A stretch of DNA of 19,766 nt, taken from positions 1-19,766 of the forward strand of contig SPCO01000007.1 of the NCBI GenBank assembly GCA_004525275.1, written 5' to 3'. Source of the DNA: Thermomicrobiales bacterium. Its GTDB lineage: Bacteria; Chloroflexota; Limnocylindria; Limnocylindrales; CSP1-4. Within the stretch, counting starts at the first letter, position 1. The number at the start of each line of letters is the position of its first letter. Both the position numbers and the translations under genes were made by a program. Positions 1 to 6,768 of this stretch are shown here, piece after piece. Under the pieces are notes generated by a model, which was given only the letters and a program-made list of their open reading frames with translations, made no database searches and was not told the origin of the DNA.

Positions 1-1086
1 GGTGCCGGGACGGTCGGACGCGAGGTCGTCGTGGCCTTGATGAACCGGCCGGACGAGTTCCGGGCATCGGATGGCGTCCCGATCCACCTGGCCGCTGTGG
101 CCGTCCGCGATACCGCCCGTGGCGCCGCGCTTGGGCTTGCGAGCGAGATCCTGTCCGACGCGCCGGCCCATGTCGTGGCCGACGACGAGATCGACGTCAT
201 CGTCGAGCTGATGGGGGGGGACGAGCCCGCCCATACCCTTATCGCCGCCGCATTGTCGATGGGCAAGAGTGTGGTCACGGCCAACAAACACGTCATCGCC
301 CACCATGGCCCGGAGCTCGAGGCGATCGCTCGCCGGACCGGCGCCGCGCTGCGGTTCGAGGCCGCGGTCGGCGGCGGGATCCCGATCTTGAGCGTGCTCG
401 CGACTGACCTTGCGGCGAATCGGATCGAGCGCGTGCGTGGGATCGTCAACGGCACGACGAACTTCATCCTGTCGGCGATGACCGACCCGGTCGACCCGGC
501 CGACTACGCGGCCGCGCTGGCCGATGCCCAGCGACTGGGCTATGCCGAGGCGGACCCAGCGGGTGATGTCGAGGGCCACGACGCGGCCAACAAGATCGTC
601 ATCCTCGCCCGCCTTGCGTTCGACCAATGGCCGGAGCCCGGCGCGATCCGGATCCGACCCGACGCGGCCGCTGGTCGCGCCGGGCCCGGGATCACATCGG
701 TGAGCCTCGCGGATCAGGCCGAGGCCCGCGCTGCCGGGCGGGTCATCAAGCTGGTGGCCAGCGCCTCGCTCGACGACGATGGGACCATCCACGCCGCGGT
801 CCTTCCAACCGCACTGCCGATCGACAGCCCACTCGGGCGGACGTCCGGGGTCTTGAACCGGATCGAGGTCGACGCCCAACCGGTCGGGCGGGTCGGTTTC
901 GACGGCCCCGGGGCCGGTGGAGCGGCGACCTCATCGGCGGTCCTTGGCGACCTCGTAGCGATCGCCCGAGGTGGTGGCTCGATCTGGGGCGGGCGCCAAA
1001 TGGCCGTTCGAGCCGGCCCGGTGTCAATGCCGGGGCACGATACGCTCGAGACTCGCAGCGGGATCCGGTATCCGATCGATGACTGA
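1..1086 (+). CDS. hom: Homoserine dehydrogenase, 5'-truncated by the window edge
   Basis: Catalyses NAD(P)H-dependent reduction of aspartate semialdehyde to homoserine, the branch point to threonine and methionine. The frame is open from base 1, and the first visible residues, GAGTVGREV, are the Rossmann dinucleotide-binding loop, so only about 5-15 N-terminal residues are missing. Further family motifs are TANKHVIA (about visible codons 93-100), EAAVGGGIPIL (about 120-130), GIVNGTTNFIL (about 147-157) and the substrate-binding/catalytic block EADPAGDVEGHDAANK ending at the family lysine (about codon 198). The protein stops shortly after the GPGAG...TSSAV..D motif that closes the catalytic domain. 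It therefore lacks the C-terminal ACT domain of Bacillus-type enzymes and may not bind threonine itself. Its stop overlaps the thrC start by 8 bp, as expected for a hom-thrC-thrB operon. Confidence 0.95.
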   Translation, partial: GAGTVGREVVVALMNRPDEFRASDGVPIHLAAVAVRDTARGAALGLASEILSDAPAHVVADDEIDVIVELMGGDEPAHTLIAAALSMGKSVVTANKHVIAHHGPELEAIARRTGAALRFEAAVGGGIPILSVLATDLAANRIERVRGIVNGTTNFILSAMTDPVDPADYAAALADAQRLGYAEADPAGDVEGHDAANKIVILARLAFDQWPEPGAIRIRPDAAAGRAGPGITSVSLADQAEARAAGRVIKLVASASLDDDGTIHAAVLPTALPIDSPLGRTSGVLNRIEVDAQPVGRVGFDGPGAGGAATSSAVLGDLVAIARGGGSIWGGRQMAVRAGPVSMPGHDTLETRSGIRYPIDD

Positions 1087-2161
1087 GGTGACCGCGGGCC
1101 CGGTCGTGCGACCGCGCCTCCTCGAGCACTACCGGGCCTTCCTGCCCGTCACCGAGGCGACTCCGCGGCTGACCCTCGGTGAGGGTTTCACGCCGCTGGT
1201 CAGGGCCGAGCGGCTGGGTGCCGCCCTCGGTCTGACCGACCTGTATCTCAAGGTCGAGGGCCAGAATCCGACGGGTTCGTTCAAGGATCGCGGGATGGTC
1301 CTGGCTGTTGCCAAGGCGATCGAGGCGGGCGCCGGGGCGATCACCTGTGCGTCCACCGGCAACACGTCCGCTTCAGCCGCGGCATACGGCGCTGCGGCCG
1401 GCCTGGAGGTGGTCATCGTCCTGCCGAAGGGCCAGATCGCTGTGGGCAAACTGCTCCAGACCCTGATGTCCGGCGCCCGTGTCGTGGCCATCGATGGCAA
1501 CTTCGACCAGGCGCTCGCCATCGTCCGCTCGCTCGCCGAGCAGGACGACCATCCCGTGACCCTCGTCAATTCGGTCAATCCGCACAGGCTCGAGGGCCAG
1601 AAGACGGCGGCCTTCGAAGTCTGTGACGCGTTGGGACGAGCCCCGGACGTACTCGCCATCCCGGTCGGCAATGCCGGGAACATCAGCGCCTACTGGGATG
1701 GCTTCTGTGACTACGCGACGGCCGGGATCACCGATACGCGACCCAGGATGTGGGGATTCCAGGCCGCCGGTGCGGCGCCGCTCGTCGTCGGCCATCGAGT
1801 CGACCATCCGGACACGATCGCCACGGCGATCCGAATCGGCGATCCAGCTTCGGCGGTCAAGGCGATCGCCGCTCGCGACGATTCCGGCGGTCGGATCAGT
1901 GCGGTGACCGATGATGAGATCCTGGCCGCCTACCGCGCGCTGGCTCGCTACGAAGGCGTCTTCTGCGAGCCGGCCTCGGCCGCTAGCGTCGCCGGAGTGA
2001 CGAAGGCCGTGGCCGCCGGCGAGCTGGACCGGGACACGACCGTCGTGTGCGTGCTGACCGGCCACGGCCTCAAGGATCCGACGACCGCAGAACGCAACGT
2101 CCCGCCGTTTCTCGAGGCCGACCCGACGATCGGGGCGGTCGCGGTCGCCCTGGGCTGGTAG
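1079..2161 (+). CDS. thrC: Threonine synthase
   Basis: PLP-dependent enzyme converting O-phosphohomoserine to threonine in the cytosol. I chose the ATG at 1079 (MTEVTAGPVV), giving 360 residues, close to the usual length of short-form threonine synthases. The frame stays open upstream to 971, but that part lies inside hom and does not look like the family. The PLP lysine is K69 in NPTGSFKDRG; the phosphate-binding and glycine-rich segments STGNTSASAAAYGA and IPVGNAGNISAYW follow. EPASAASVAG and the C-terminal LTGHGLKDP are also typical. There is no strong ribosome-binding site, so translation is probably coupled to hom. thrB follows after 10 bp. Confidence 0.95.
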   Translation: MTEVTAGPVVRPRLLEHYRAFLPVTEATPRLTLGEGFTPLVRAERLGAALGLTDLYLKVEGQNPTGSFKDRGMVLAVAKAIEAGAGAITCASTGNTSASAAAYGAAAGLEVVIVLPKGQIAVGKLLQTLMSGARVVAIDGNFDQALAIVRSLAEQDDHPVTLVNSVNPHRLEGQKTAAFEVCDALGRAPDVLAIPVGNAGNISAYWDGFCDYATAGITDTRPRMWGFQAAGAAPLVVGHRVDHPDTIATAIRIGDPASAVKAIAARDDSGGRISAVTDDEILAAYRALARYEGVFCEPASAASVAGVTKAVAAGELDRDTTVVCVLTGHGLKDPTTAERNVPPFLEADPTIGAVAVALGW

Positions 2162-2165
2162 GAGG
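2160..2165 (+). promoter_or_regulatory. Ribosome binding site that decides the thrB start
   Basis: AGGAGG overlaps the thrC stop codon (TAG 2159-2161). The first ATG (2166) touches this site with no spacer, whereas the in-frame ATG at 2172 lies 6 nt downstream, the normal distance. The second ATG is therefore preferred. Confidence 0.75.
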
Positions 2166-2171
2166 ATGAAG

Positions 2172-3131
2172 ATGGGCCAATGGCTCGCCGAACTTGATGG
2201 CAACCGGATCACGGTGGAGGTTCCCGGGTCCTCGGCCAATCTCGGCGCGGGCTACGACTGTCTCGGGATGGCCCTCGCAATCACCGACCGGATCGAGGTC
2301 GAGGTTCGTGTCTGGAGCCGCGGCGAGGTCGAATTGACCGTCGAGGGAGAAGGCGTCGGCGAGCTGACCAACGACGGCGAGAATCGGTTCGTCCGTGGTC
2401 TGGAAGCCGCGCTGCGAGCCGCCCGAGGCGAACTGCCCGATGGCCTTGGATGGCGGATCAGGATGCACAACCAGATCCCCCTGGCGCGCGGGCTCGGCTC
2501 GTCGGCCGCCGCCACGGTCGGTGGCGTCCTGGCCGGCAATACCCTCGCCGGCGACGCCCTGTCGATCCCCGAGATGCTCCGGATCGCATGCGAGATCGAA
2601 GGTCATCCGGACAATGCGTCGGCGGCGATCCTCGGCGGGTTCGTGGTCTCGACCACGACGGCGACCGGGGTCGAGGCGATCCGGTTCGAGGCCCCTCGCG
2701 ATCTGCGTGCGGTCATGTTCATCCCGGAGCTCCGGCTATCAACCGAGGCGATGCGGGCCGCCCTGCCGACCGTCGTGCCGATGGCGGACGCGATCGCCAA
2801 CCTCGGTGCGGTCGCGGTCGGGGTGGCCGGTCTCGCGACGGGGCACTATGGCCTGCTGTCGTTGCTCACGACTGATCGTCTCCACGAGCCGTACCGCGCC
2901 GCGGTCTATCCGCAGCTGCCGGCGATGGTCGCGGCGGCCAGGGAGGCCGGTGCCCTCGGGGCGTGCCTCTCGGGGGCCGGATCGACCATCCTGGCCTTCG
3001 TCGACTCGATGGCCGGGATCACCCGTGTCGAGGCTGCGCTGGCCGCGGCCGCCGCCGACACGGATCTGGTCGGTCGGATCCAGGTCGTCGAGCCGCGGAA
3101 CATCGGCGCTCGCGTGGTCGAGCGTACTTGA
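2172..3131 (+). CDS. thrB: Homoserine kinase (GHMP kinase family)
   Basis: Phosphorylates homoserine with ATP to O-phosphohomoserine, the substrate of the ThrC encoded just upstream. It has 319 residues from ATG 2172 (an alternative ATG at 2166 has no room for its ribosome-binding site). GHMP motifs appear in order: VPGSSANLGAGYDCLGMAL (residues 17-35), the ATP-binding loop LARGLGSSAAATVGG (about 104-118), EGHPDNASAAILGG (about 143-156) and the C-terminal CLSGAGSTILAF. The length is normal for the family. It closes the threonine operon and converges on the next gene with only 3 bp between stop codons, leaving no room for an intergenic terminator. Confidence 0.95.
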   Translation: MGQWLAELDGNRITVEVPGSSANLGAGYDCLGMALAITDRIEVEVRVWSRGEVELTVEGEGVGELTNDGENRFVRGLEAALRAARGELPDGLGWRIRMHNQIPLARGLGSSAAATVGGVLAGNTLAGDALSIPEMLRIACEIEGHPDNASAAILGGFVVSTTTATGVEAIRFEAPRDLRAVMFIPELRLSTEAMRAALPTVVPMADAIANLGAVAVGVAGLATGHYGLLSLLTTDRLHEPYRAAVYPQLPAMVAAAREAGALGACLSGAGSTILAFVDSMAGITRVEAALAAAAADTDLVGRIQVVEPRNIGARVVERT

Positions 3132-3134
3132 GCG

Positions 3135-3911
3135 TCATTCTCGATCGGTGTGCTCACGGATGAAGGCCAGGGACGCCTCCCAGGCCGCGTTGCTCTCGGT
3201 GCCGAAATCGGCGGCCTTGCGGTCCAAGAAGCTGTGCGGCGCGCCCGGGTACGTGATCAGCTGATGGTCGACGCTCGCTGAGGCGAGCGCGGTTTCGAAG
3301 GTTGCGATGTCCGCAGGTGGGATGCTGGCGTCCGCCCCGCCGAAGATCCCCAGCACTGGACACTCCATCGCGGCCGCGACCTCGGTCGGGATCGGCGTGC
3401 CGCTCGCGTGAGCACCGACGGGCGATCCGTAGAACCCGATCGCGCCGGCCAGGCCAAGCCCGAGCGTCGGCGTGCCAAAGGCAAGCCGACCTCCGTAACA
3501 GAACCCGACCGTGAATAGCGCGCTGGGTGGCCCAGCATCCCCGTTGCGCAGCTCGACGGCGCCTGCCCGCAGATCGGCGGTCAGGCCGGCGATCGTCGTG
3601 TGCTGGACATGGGGCATGAACTCGAAGGCGTCATCCCGCGCCGCGTCGACACCGGCCGTCCGCCCGAAGTAGTCGATGGCCAGCGCATCAACGCCAGTCT
3701 CCGCGAACCGAAGGGCCAGCTCCTCGTAATACGGATGCAGGCCGCGAACGTCGGGGAGGATCACGATGGCCGCTCCGCTCGGGTGGGCAGGCCGGGCCCG
3801 AAACGCGAGGAATCGGTTGCCGTCGGAAGCGGTCAGGACGATCGACCCATGGTCGAGGGAACCGCCGGCGATCGGAGCGATCGGTGGGCGACTATCAAGA
3901 TCGAAGCACAT
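3135..3911 (-). CDS. Dienelactone hydrolase family protein
   Basis: A cytosolic alpha/beta hydrolase of the dienelactone hydrolase (carboxymethylenebutenolidase) family, 258 residues. The Cys-Asp-His triad is visible: C138 in the nucleophile elbow VGFCYGG, D194 in FGGADASIPP and H226 in YPGAPHSFLD. ILPDVRGLHPYYEELALRFAETG near residues 51-73 is the usual oxyanion-side segment. The frame continues upstream to 3995, but the start MCFDLDSRPP at 3911 is chosen because it has AGAGGAG (3918-3924) 6 nt upstream and because the extension would run into the lysC start. No aromatic-degradation genes are nearby, so the substrate is unknown. It could be a general lactone or ester hydrolase. It is the only minus-strand gene in the window and sits as an isolated unit between threonine and lysine genes. 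Confidence 0.88.
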   Translation of the reverse strand: MCFDLDSRPPIAPIAGGSLDHGSIVLTASDGNRFLAFRARPAHPSGAAIVILPDVRGLHPYYEELALRFAETGVDALAIDYFGRTAGVDAARDDAFEFMPHVQHTTIAGLTADLRAGAVELRNGDAGPPSALFTVGFCYGGRLAFGTPTLGLGLAGAIGFYGSPVGAHASGTPIPTEVAAAMECPVLGIFGGADASIPPADIATFETALASASVDHQLITYPGAPHSFLDRKAADFGTESNAAWEASLAFIREHTDRE

Positions 3912-3917
3912 TGGCGG

Positions 3918-3924
3918 CTCCTCT
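3918..3924 (-). promoter_or_regulatory. Ribosome binding site of the dienelactone hydrolase gene
   Basis: On the minus strand AGAGGAG precedes ATG (3909-3911) by 6 nt. It fixes the start against the longer open frame reaching 3995. Confidence 0.7.
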
Positions 3925-3939
3925 GTTGGTGACTTCGGG

Positions 3940-3966
3940 ATGGTATCCGGGAACGCCAGAAGCCAA
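3940..3966 (-). promoter_or_regulatory. Candidate promoter for the dienelactone hydrolase gene
   Basis: On the minus strand TTGGCT (3961-3966) and TACCAT (3940-3945) are separated by 15 bp and resemble sigma-70 -35 and -10 elements with a short spacer. Transcription would begin about 20 nt before the ATG, leaving room for the strong ribosome-binding site. This rests on motif resemblance only. Confidence 0.35.
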
Positions 3967-3970
3967 CGAG

Positions 3971-3976
3971 TAGAAT
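3971..3976 (+). promoter_or_regulatory. Candidate -10 element giving a leaderless lysC transcript
   Basis: TAGAAT (TANNNT type, 5 of 6 matches to TATAAT) ends 9 nt before the lysC ATG. Transcription would start at or within a few bases of the start codon, and there is no Shine-Dalgarno sequence before the ATG. No convincing -35 is seen. The 74 bp divergent gap is too short for a lysine riboswitch. Confidence 0.5.
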
Positions 3977-3985
3977 GCCCCGGCG

Positions 3986-5260
3986 ATGTCTCCACCCCTT
4001 GTCGTCCAGAAATTCGGCGGTTCGTCCGTAGCCGACGCCGACCGGATCAAACGAGTCGCCCGTCGGATCGCTCGGGAACGGACGGCCGGCAACGACCTGG
4101 TCGTCGTCGTCTCGGCGATGGGCGACACGACGGACGAGTTGCTCGGGCTCGCGGCCGCGATCACGAGCGAGCCCGACCCGCGCGAGCTCGACGTCCTGCT
4201 CGCGACCGGCGAACACCAGAGCGCCACGCTCCTGTCGATGGCCCTCCACGGGCTGGGGGTCAGCGCCATCAGCCTGACCGGCGCGCAGGCTGGGATCATC
4301 ACCGATGGCCGGTACGGGCGGGCCCGGATCGCGGGCATCGAACCGCGCCGGGTGCAGGCCGAGCTCAGGACCGGCAAGGTCGTGATCGTGGCCGGCTTCC
4401 AGGGCCAGAGCGCCCGCGCCAGCGACGACACCGAGATCACCACCCTTGGTCGAGGGGGTAGCGATACGACGGCCGTTGCTCTGGCCGCCAGCCTCGGCGC
4501 GGCTCGATGTCAGGTCTTCACCGACGTCAAGGGCATCTACACGGCCGACCCGCGACTGGTCGCGAAGGCTCGTCAACTACCCGTGATCGGCTACGAAGAG
4601 ATGCTCGAGCTCGCCCACCAGGGCGCCCAGGTCATGCAGGTTCGAGCAGTTGAACTCGGTTGGGTCAATGGCATCGTCATCGAGGTCCTGAGCTCGTTCG
4701 AGGACGCGCCGGGTACGCTCATCAGGGAGGATCCGCTCGTGGAACAGCGCAACAAGGTCCGCGGCCTCGCCCACGACCGGAATGTGGCCAAGGTCACGAT
4801 CGTCGCCGTCCCGGATCGTCCGGGAGTGGCTCGCTCGATCTTTGACCCGCTGGCGGAGGCCGGGATCAACGTCGACATGATCGTCCAGAACGTCGGCCAC
4901 GGCGGCGAGACGGACCTCTCGTTCACCGTTCCGCGGGTCGAATTGGCGCTGGCCAAGAAGACGCTCGAACCGATCGTACGCGAGCTCGATGCCCGGGATC
5001 TGACGACCGATGCGTCGGTGGCCAAGGTGTCCATCGTCGGCGCCGGGCTGCACAACGCACCCGGCTATGCGGCGCGTATGTTCGGCACCCTGGCTGACGC
5101 TGGGGTCAACATCGAGATGATCTCGACGTCCGAAGTGCGGATCACCTGCATGATCGCCGAGGCGGACCTCGAGACGGCGCTCCGCGCTCTGCACGATGCA
5201 TTCGAACTCGAGCGCCCCGAGCCGCTCGATCTCGGGTCGGACGCTGCGGCGGTCGGCTGA
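3986..5260 (+). CDS. lysC: Aspartate kinase (catalytic plus regulatory chain)
   Basis: Phosphorylates aspartate, the first step to lysine, threonine, methionine and diaminopimelate. It has 424 residues. The N-terminal kinase domain shows KFGGSSVADADRI (K9), VVSAMGDTTDELL, the nucleotide/aspartate-binding TTLGRGGSDTTAVALAA (about residues 152-168) and FTDVKGIYTADPR. The C-terminal region holds two ACT domains, beginning near AKVTIVAVPDRPGVARS (about 265) and AKVSIVGAGLHNAPGYAARMF (about 345), the usual site of lysine and/or threonine feedback. The start at 3986 is the first codon after the candidate leaderless promoter. The next gene, birA, begins 43 bp downstream, so lysC appears to head a unit that runs into the acetyl-CoA carboxylase genes. 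That is an unusual partnership. Confidence 0.96.
   Translation: MSPPLVVQKFGGSSVADADRIKRVARRIARERTAGNDLVVVVSAMGDTTDELLGLAAAITSEPDPRELDVLLATGEHQSATLLSMALHGLGVSAISLTGAQAGIITDGRYGRARIAGIEPRRVQAELRTGKVVIVAGFQGQSARASDDTEITTLGRGGSDTTAVALAASLGAARCQVFTDVKGIYTADPRLVAKARQLPVIGYEEMLELAHQGAQVMQVRAVELGWVNGIVIEVLSSFEDAPGTLIREDPLVEQRNKVRGLAHDRNVAKVTIVAVPDRPGVARSIFDPLAEAGINVDMIVQNVGHGGETDLSFTVPRVELALAKKTLEPIVRELDARDLTTDASVAKVSIVGAGLHNAPGYAARMFGTLADAGVNIEMISTSEVRITCMIAEADLETALRALHDAFELERPEPLDLGSDAAAVG
4739..5260 (+). CDS. lysC: Aspartate kinase beta chain from an internal GTG start (predicted)
   Basis: Within lysC, in the same frame, AGGGAGG (4724-4730) lies 8 nt before GTG 4739 (codon 252), an excellent initiation site. 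Starting there gives a 173-residue protein, VEQRNKVRGLAHDRNVAKV onward, with the two ACT domains and no kinase domain. Bacillus subtilis and Corynebacterium aspartokinases are known to make an in-frame beta subunit from an internal start near residue 250, at the same place in the fold. The position, the ribosome-binding site and the in-frame start are seen in the sequence. That the beta chain is made here is inference. Confidence 0.65.
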   Translation: MEQRNKVRGLAHDRNVAKVTIVAVPDRPGVARSIFDPLAEAGINVDMIVQNVGHGGETDLSFTVPRVELALAKKTLEPIVRELDARDLTTDASVAKVSIVGAGLHNAPGYAARMFGTLADAGVNIEMISTSEVRITCMIAEADLETALRALHDAFELERPEPLDLGSDAAAVG

Positions 5261-5303
5261 ACGTGGCTCGCTGCTTCGAGAGCCGACCCGTGGTGCGTCG
5301 ACG

Positions 5304-6131
5304 ATGACCGCGTTCCTCGCTTGCCGCCAGCACTTCGACCGGGTCGGATCGACCAACGACGTCGTCCGTGGGTGGCTGGCCAACGACACGCCCGAGGTTT
5401 GCCTGGCGGTTGCCGCCGAACAGACGAACGGGCGTGGTCGGGCGGGTCGACGCTGGGTGGCGCCTCCGGGTGGCGCGCTCCTGCTGTCACTCGGGTTCCG
5501 ACCGCACTGGTTGCCACCGGCCGACGTCTGGCGCCTGGCCGCAGTCGTTTCGCTCACGATGGCCGAAGCCGGAGAAGCCGTGGCCGGTCTCTCGGTCGGG
5601 ACGATCCGACTCAAGTGGCCCAACGACCTGGTGATCGAGTCCATGCCGGCCATCGACAGCCCGGCCGTGATCCGCAAGCTCGCAGGTGTCCTCGGCGAGA
5701 CCGACGGGCTCGGAACCGCGTCGCCGCGCGCGGTCGTCGGGATCGGGATCAATACGGACTGGGCGGCCGAGGCGTTCCTCCCCGAACTCGCTCGATCGAT
5801 GACCTCGCTCCGAGTGGCGGCGGACGGGCGCCCGGTCGACGACGCGGCGCTGCTCGAGGCGTTCATCGACCGTCTCGAGCCACGTGTCGACGCGCTGCGC
5901 TCCGATGGTGCGTTCGACGCGGAGACGTGGTCGGAGCGCCAGGTGACGACCGACCGGGAGATCCGGCTCGATCGGCCTGATGGTCCGATCACTGTCCGGG
6001 CGACCGGCGTGGATCCGGCCAGTGGAGCCCTGCTGGTGGTGGATCCCGGGGCGCCCGGCCGGAGCCGGTCGGTCTTCGTCGGCGAGGTCAGTCACGTTCG
6101 TTTCGCGGATCCGACCATGGTCGGGGTGTAA
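5304..6131 (+). CDS. birA: Biotin--[acetyl-CoA-carboxylase] ligase, monofunctional
   Basis: Activates biotin with ATP and attaches it to the target lysine of the biotin carrier protein. It has 275 residues from ATG 5304 (MTAFLACRQH). The frame is open upstream into lysC, but that stretch does not match the family. Motifs are GSTNDVV (15-21), the biotinyl-AMP loop GRGRAGRRW (43-51), KWPNDLVIES (104-113), RKLAGVLGET (124-133) and GIGIN (146-150), followed by a small C-terminal domain. The N-terminal helix-turn-helix found in repressor-type BirA is absent, so this ligase should not bind DNA. It lies upstream of the carboxylase genes whose carrier it must modify. The ATG has no clear ribosome-binding site, so the exact start is less certain than the function. 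Confidence 0.94.
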   Translation: MTAFLACRQHFDRVGSTNDVVRGWLANDTPEVCLAVAAEQTNGRGRAGRRWVAPPGGALLLSLGFRPHWLPPADVWRLAAVVSLTMAEAGEAVAGLSVGTIRLKWPNDLVIESMPAIDSPAVIRKLAGVLGETDGLGTASPRAVVGIGINTDWAAEAFLPELARSMTSLRVAADGRPVDDAALLEAFIDRLEPRVDALRSDGAFDAETWSERQVTTDREIRLDRPDGPITVRATGVDPASGALLVVDPGAPGRSRSVFVGEVSHVRFADPTMVGV

Positions 6132-6135
6132 CGCG

Positions 6136-6768
6136 ATGACCCGTCCGGCATTCTGGAAGGTGGACGCTCCAGAGGAGGAGCGCCCGCGCCGAACTCCTCG
6201 CCGGGTCGACAGCGATCGACCTCTTGTCGAGGCAGCGCAGGCGGACCCGGCCCGGTTCGAGGCCCTGTATCGGAAGTATCTGGCCCAGGTGTACAACTTC
6301 GCGTTCTATGAACTGCGCGACCAACACGAGGCCGAGGATGTCACGGCGCGGACCTTTCTGGCCGCGCTGGCGAGCATCGCCTCGTTCGAGGAGCGCGCCC
6401 GGCCCGCCGACGGAGATGGCGCATCCACCTTCCGCGTGTGGCTCTTCCAGATCGCCCGGAACACCATCGCCGAGCGCCGGCGCCGCGTGCGCCGGCGACC
6501 CGAGGCGCCGCTCGAGGCGGCGTCCAGCGTCGCTGCGGAGATCGATCTTGCGCACGAGGTGGCGCTGCACGACGATGCCATGGCTGCGTGGCAGGCCATC
6601 GGCAGGCTGCCCGATGACCGGCGCCGGGCCCTCGTCCTGCGCTTCGTTGACGAGATGACGACGTCGGAGATCGCGGGCATCCTCGGTCGCTCCGAGGGGG
6701 CGGTCCGCGTGCTCATCCACCGAGCGCTGCGCAGTGTCGCGCGCGATCTTGACGATCGACCCCAGTGA
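6136..6768 (+). CDS. ECF-type RNA polymerase sigma factor (sigma-70 family)
   Basis: A 210-residue sigma factor with region 2 at about 40-110 (FEALYRKYLAQVYNFAFYEL, then EAEDVTARTFLAAL and TFRVWLFQIARNTIAERRRR) and region 4 at about 150-205 (GRLPDDRRRALVLRFVDEM, then the helix-turn-helix TSEIAGILGRSEGAVRVLIH). Regions 1.1 and 3 are absent, which defines the ECF layout. The gene starts 4 bp after the birA stop, and its stop overlaps the next start by 4 bp (GTGA), so it is translated with a small membrane protein, a pairing reminiscent of sigma/anti-sigma operons. Being inside a biotin/acetyl-CoA carboxylase unit suggests it may serve envelope or lipid homeostasis, but its targets cannot be read here. 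It could have other regulons. Confidence 0.92.
   Translation: MTRPAFWKVDAPEEERPRRTPRRVDSDRPLVEAAQADPARFEALYRKYLAQVYNFAFYELRDQHEAEDVTARTFLAALASIASFEERARPADGDGASTFRVWLFQIARNTIAERRRRVRRRPEAPLEAASSVAAEIDLAHEVALHDDAMAAWQAIGRLPDDRRRALVLRFVDEMTTSEIAGILGRSEGAVRVLIHRALRSVARDLDDRPQ

Noticed and set aside
3912..3985. Possible lysine riboswitch before lysC
   Set aside because: Only 74 bp separate the divergent starts, far less than an L-box needs, and a -10-like element lies 9 nt from the ATG.
4577..5992. A 471-codon minus-strand open frame opposite lysC and birA
   Set aside because: It is rich in Arg/Ser with no recognisable domain and lies wholly opposite two certain genes.
5304..6131. BirA acting as a biotin-operon repressor
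   Set aside because: The N-terminal helix-turn-helix domain is absent; the protein begins directly with the ligase catalytic domain.
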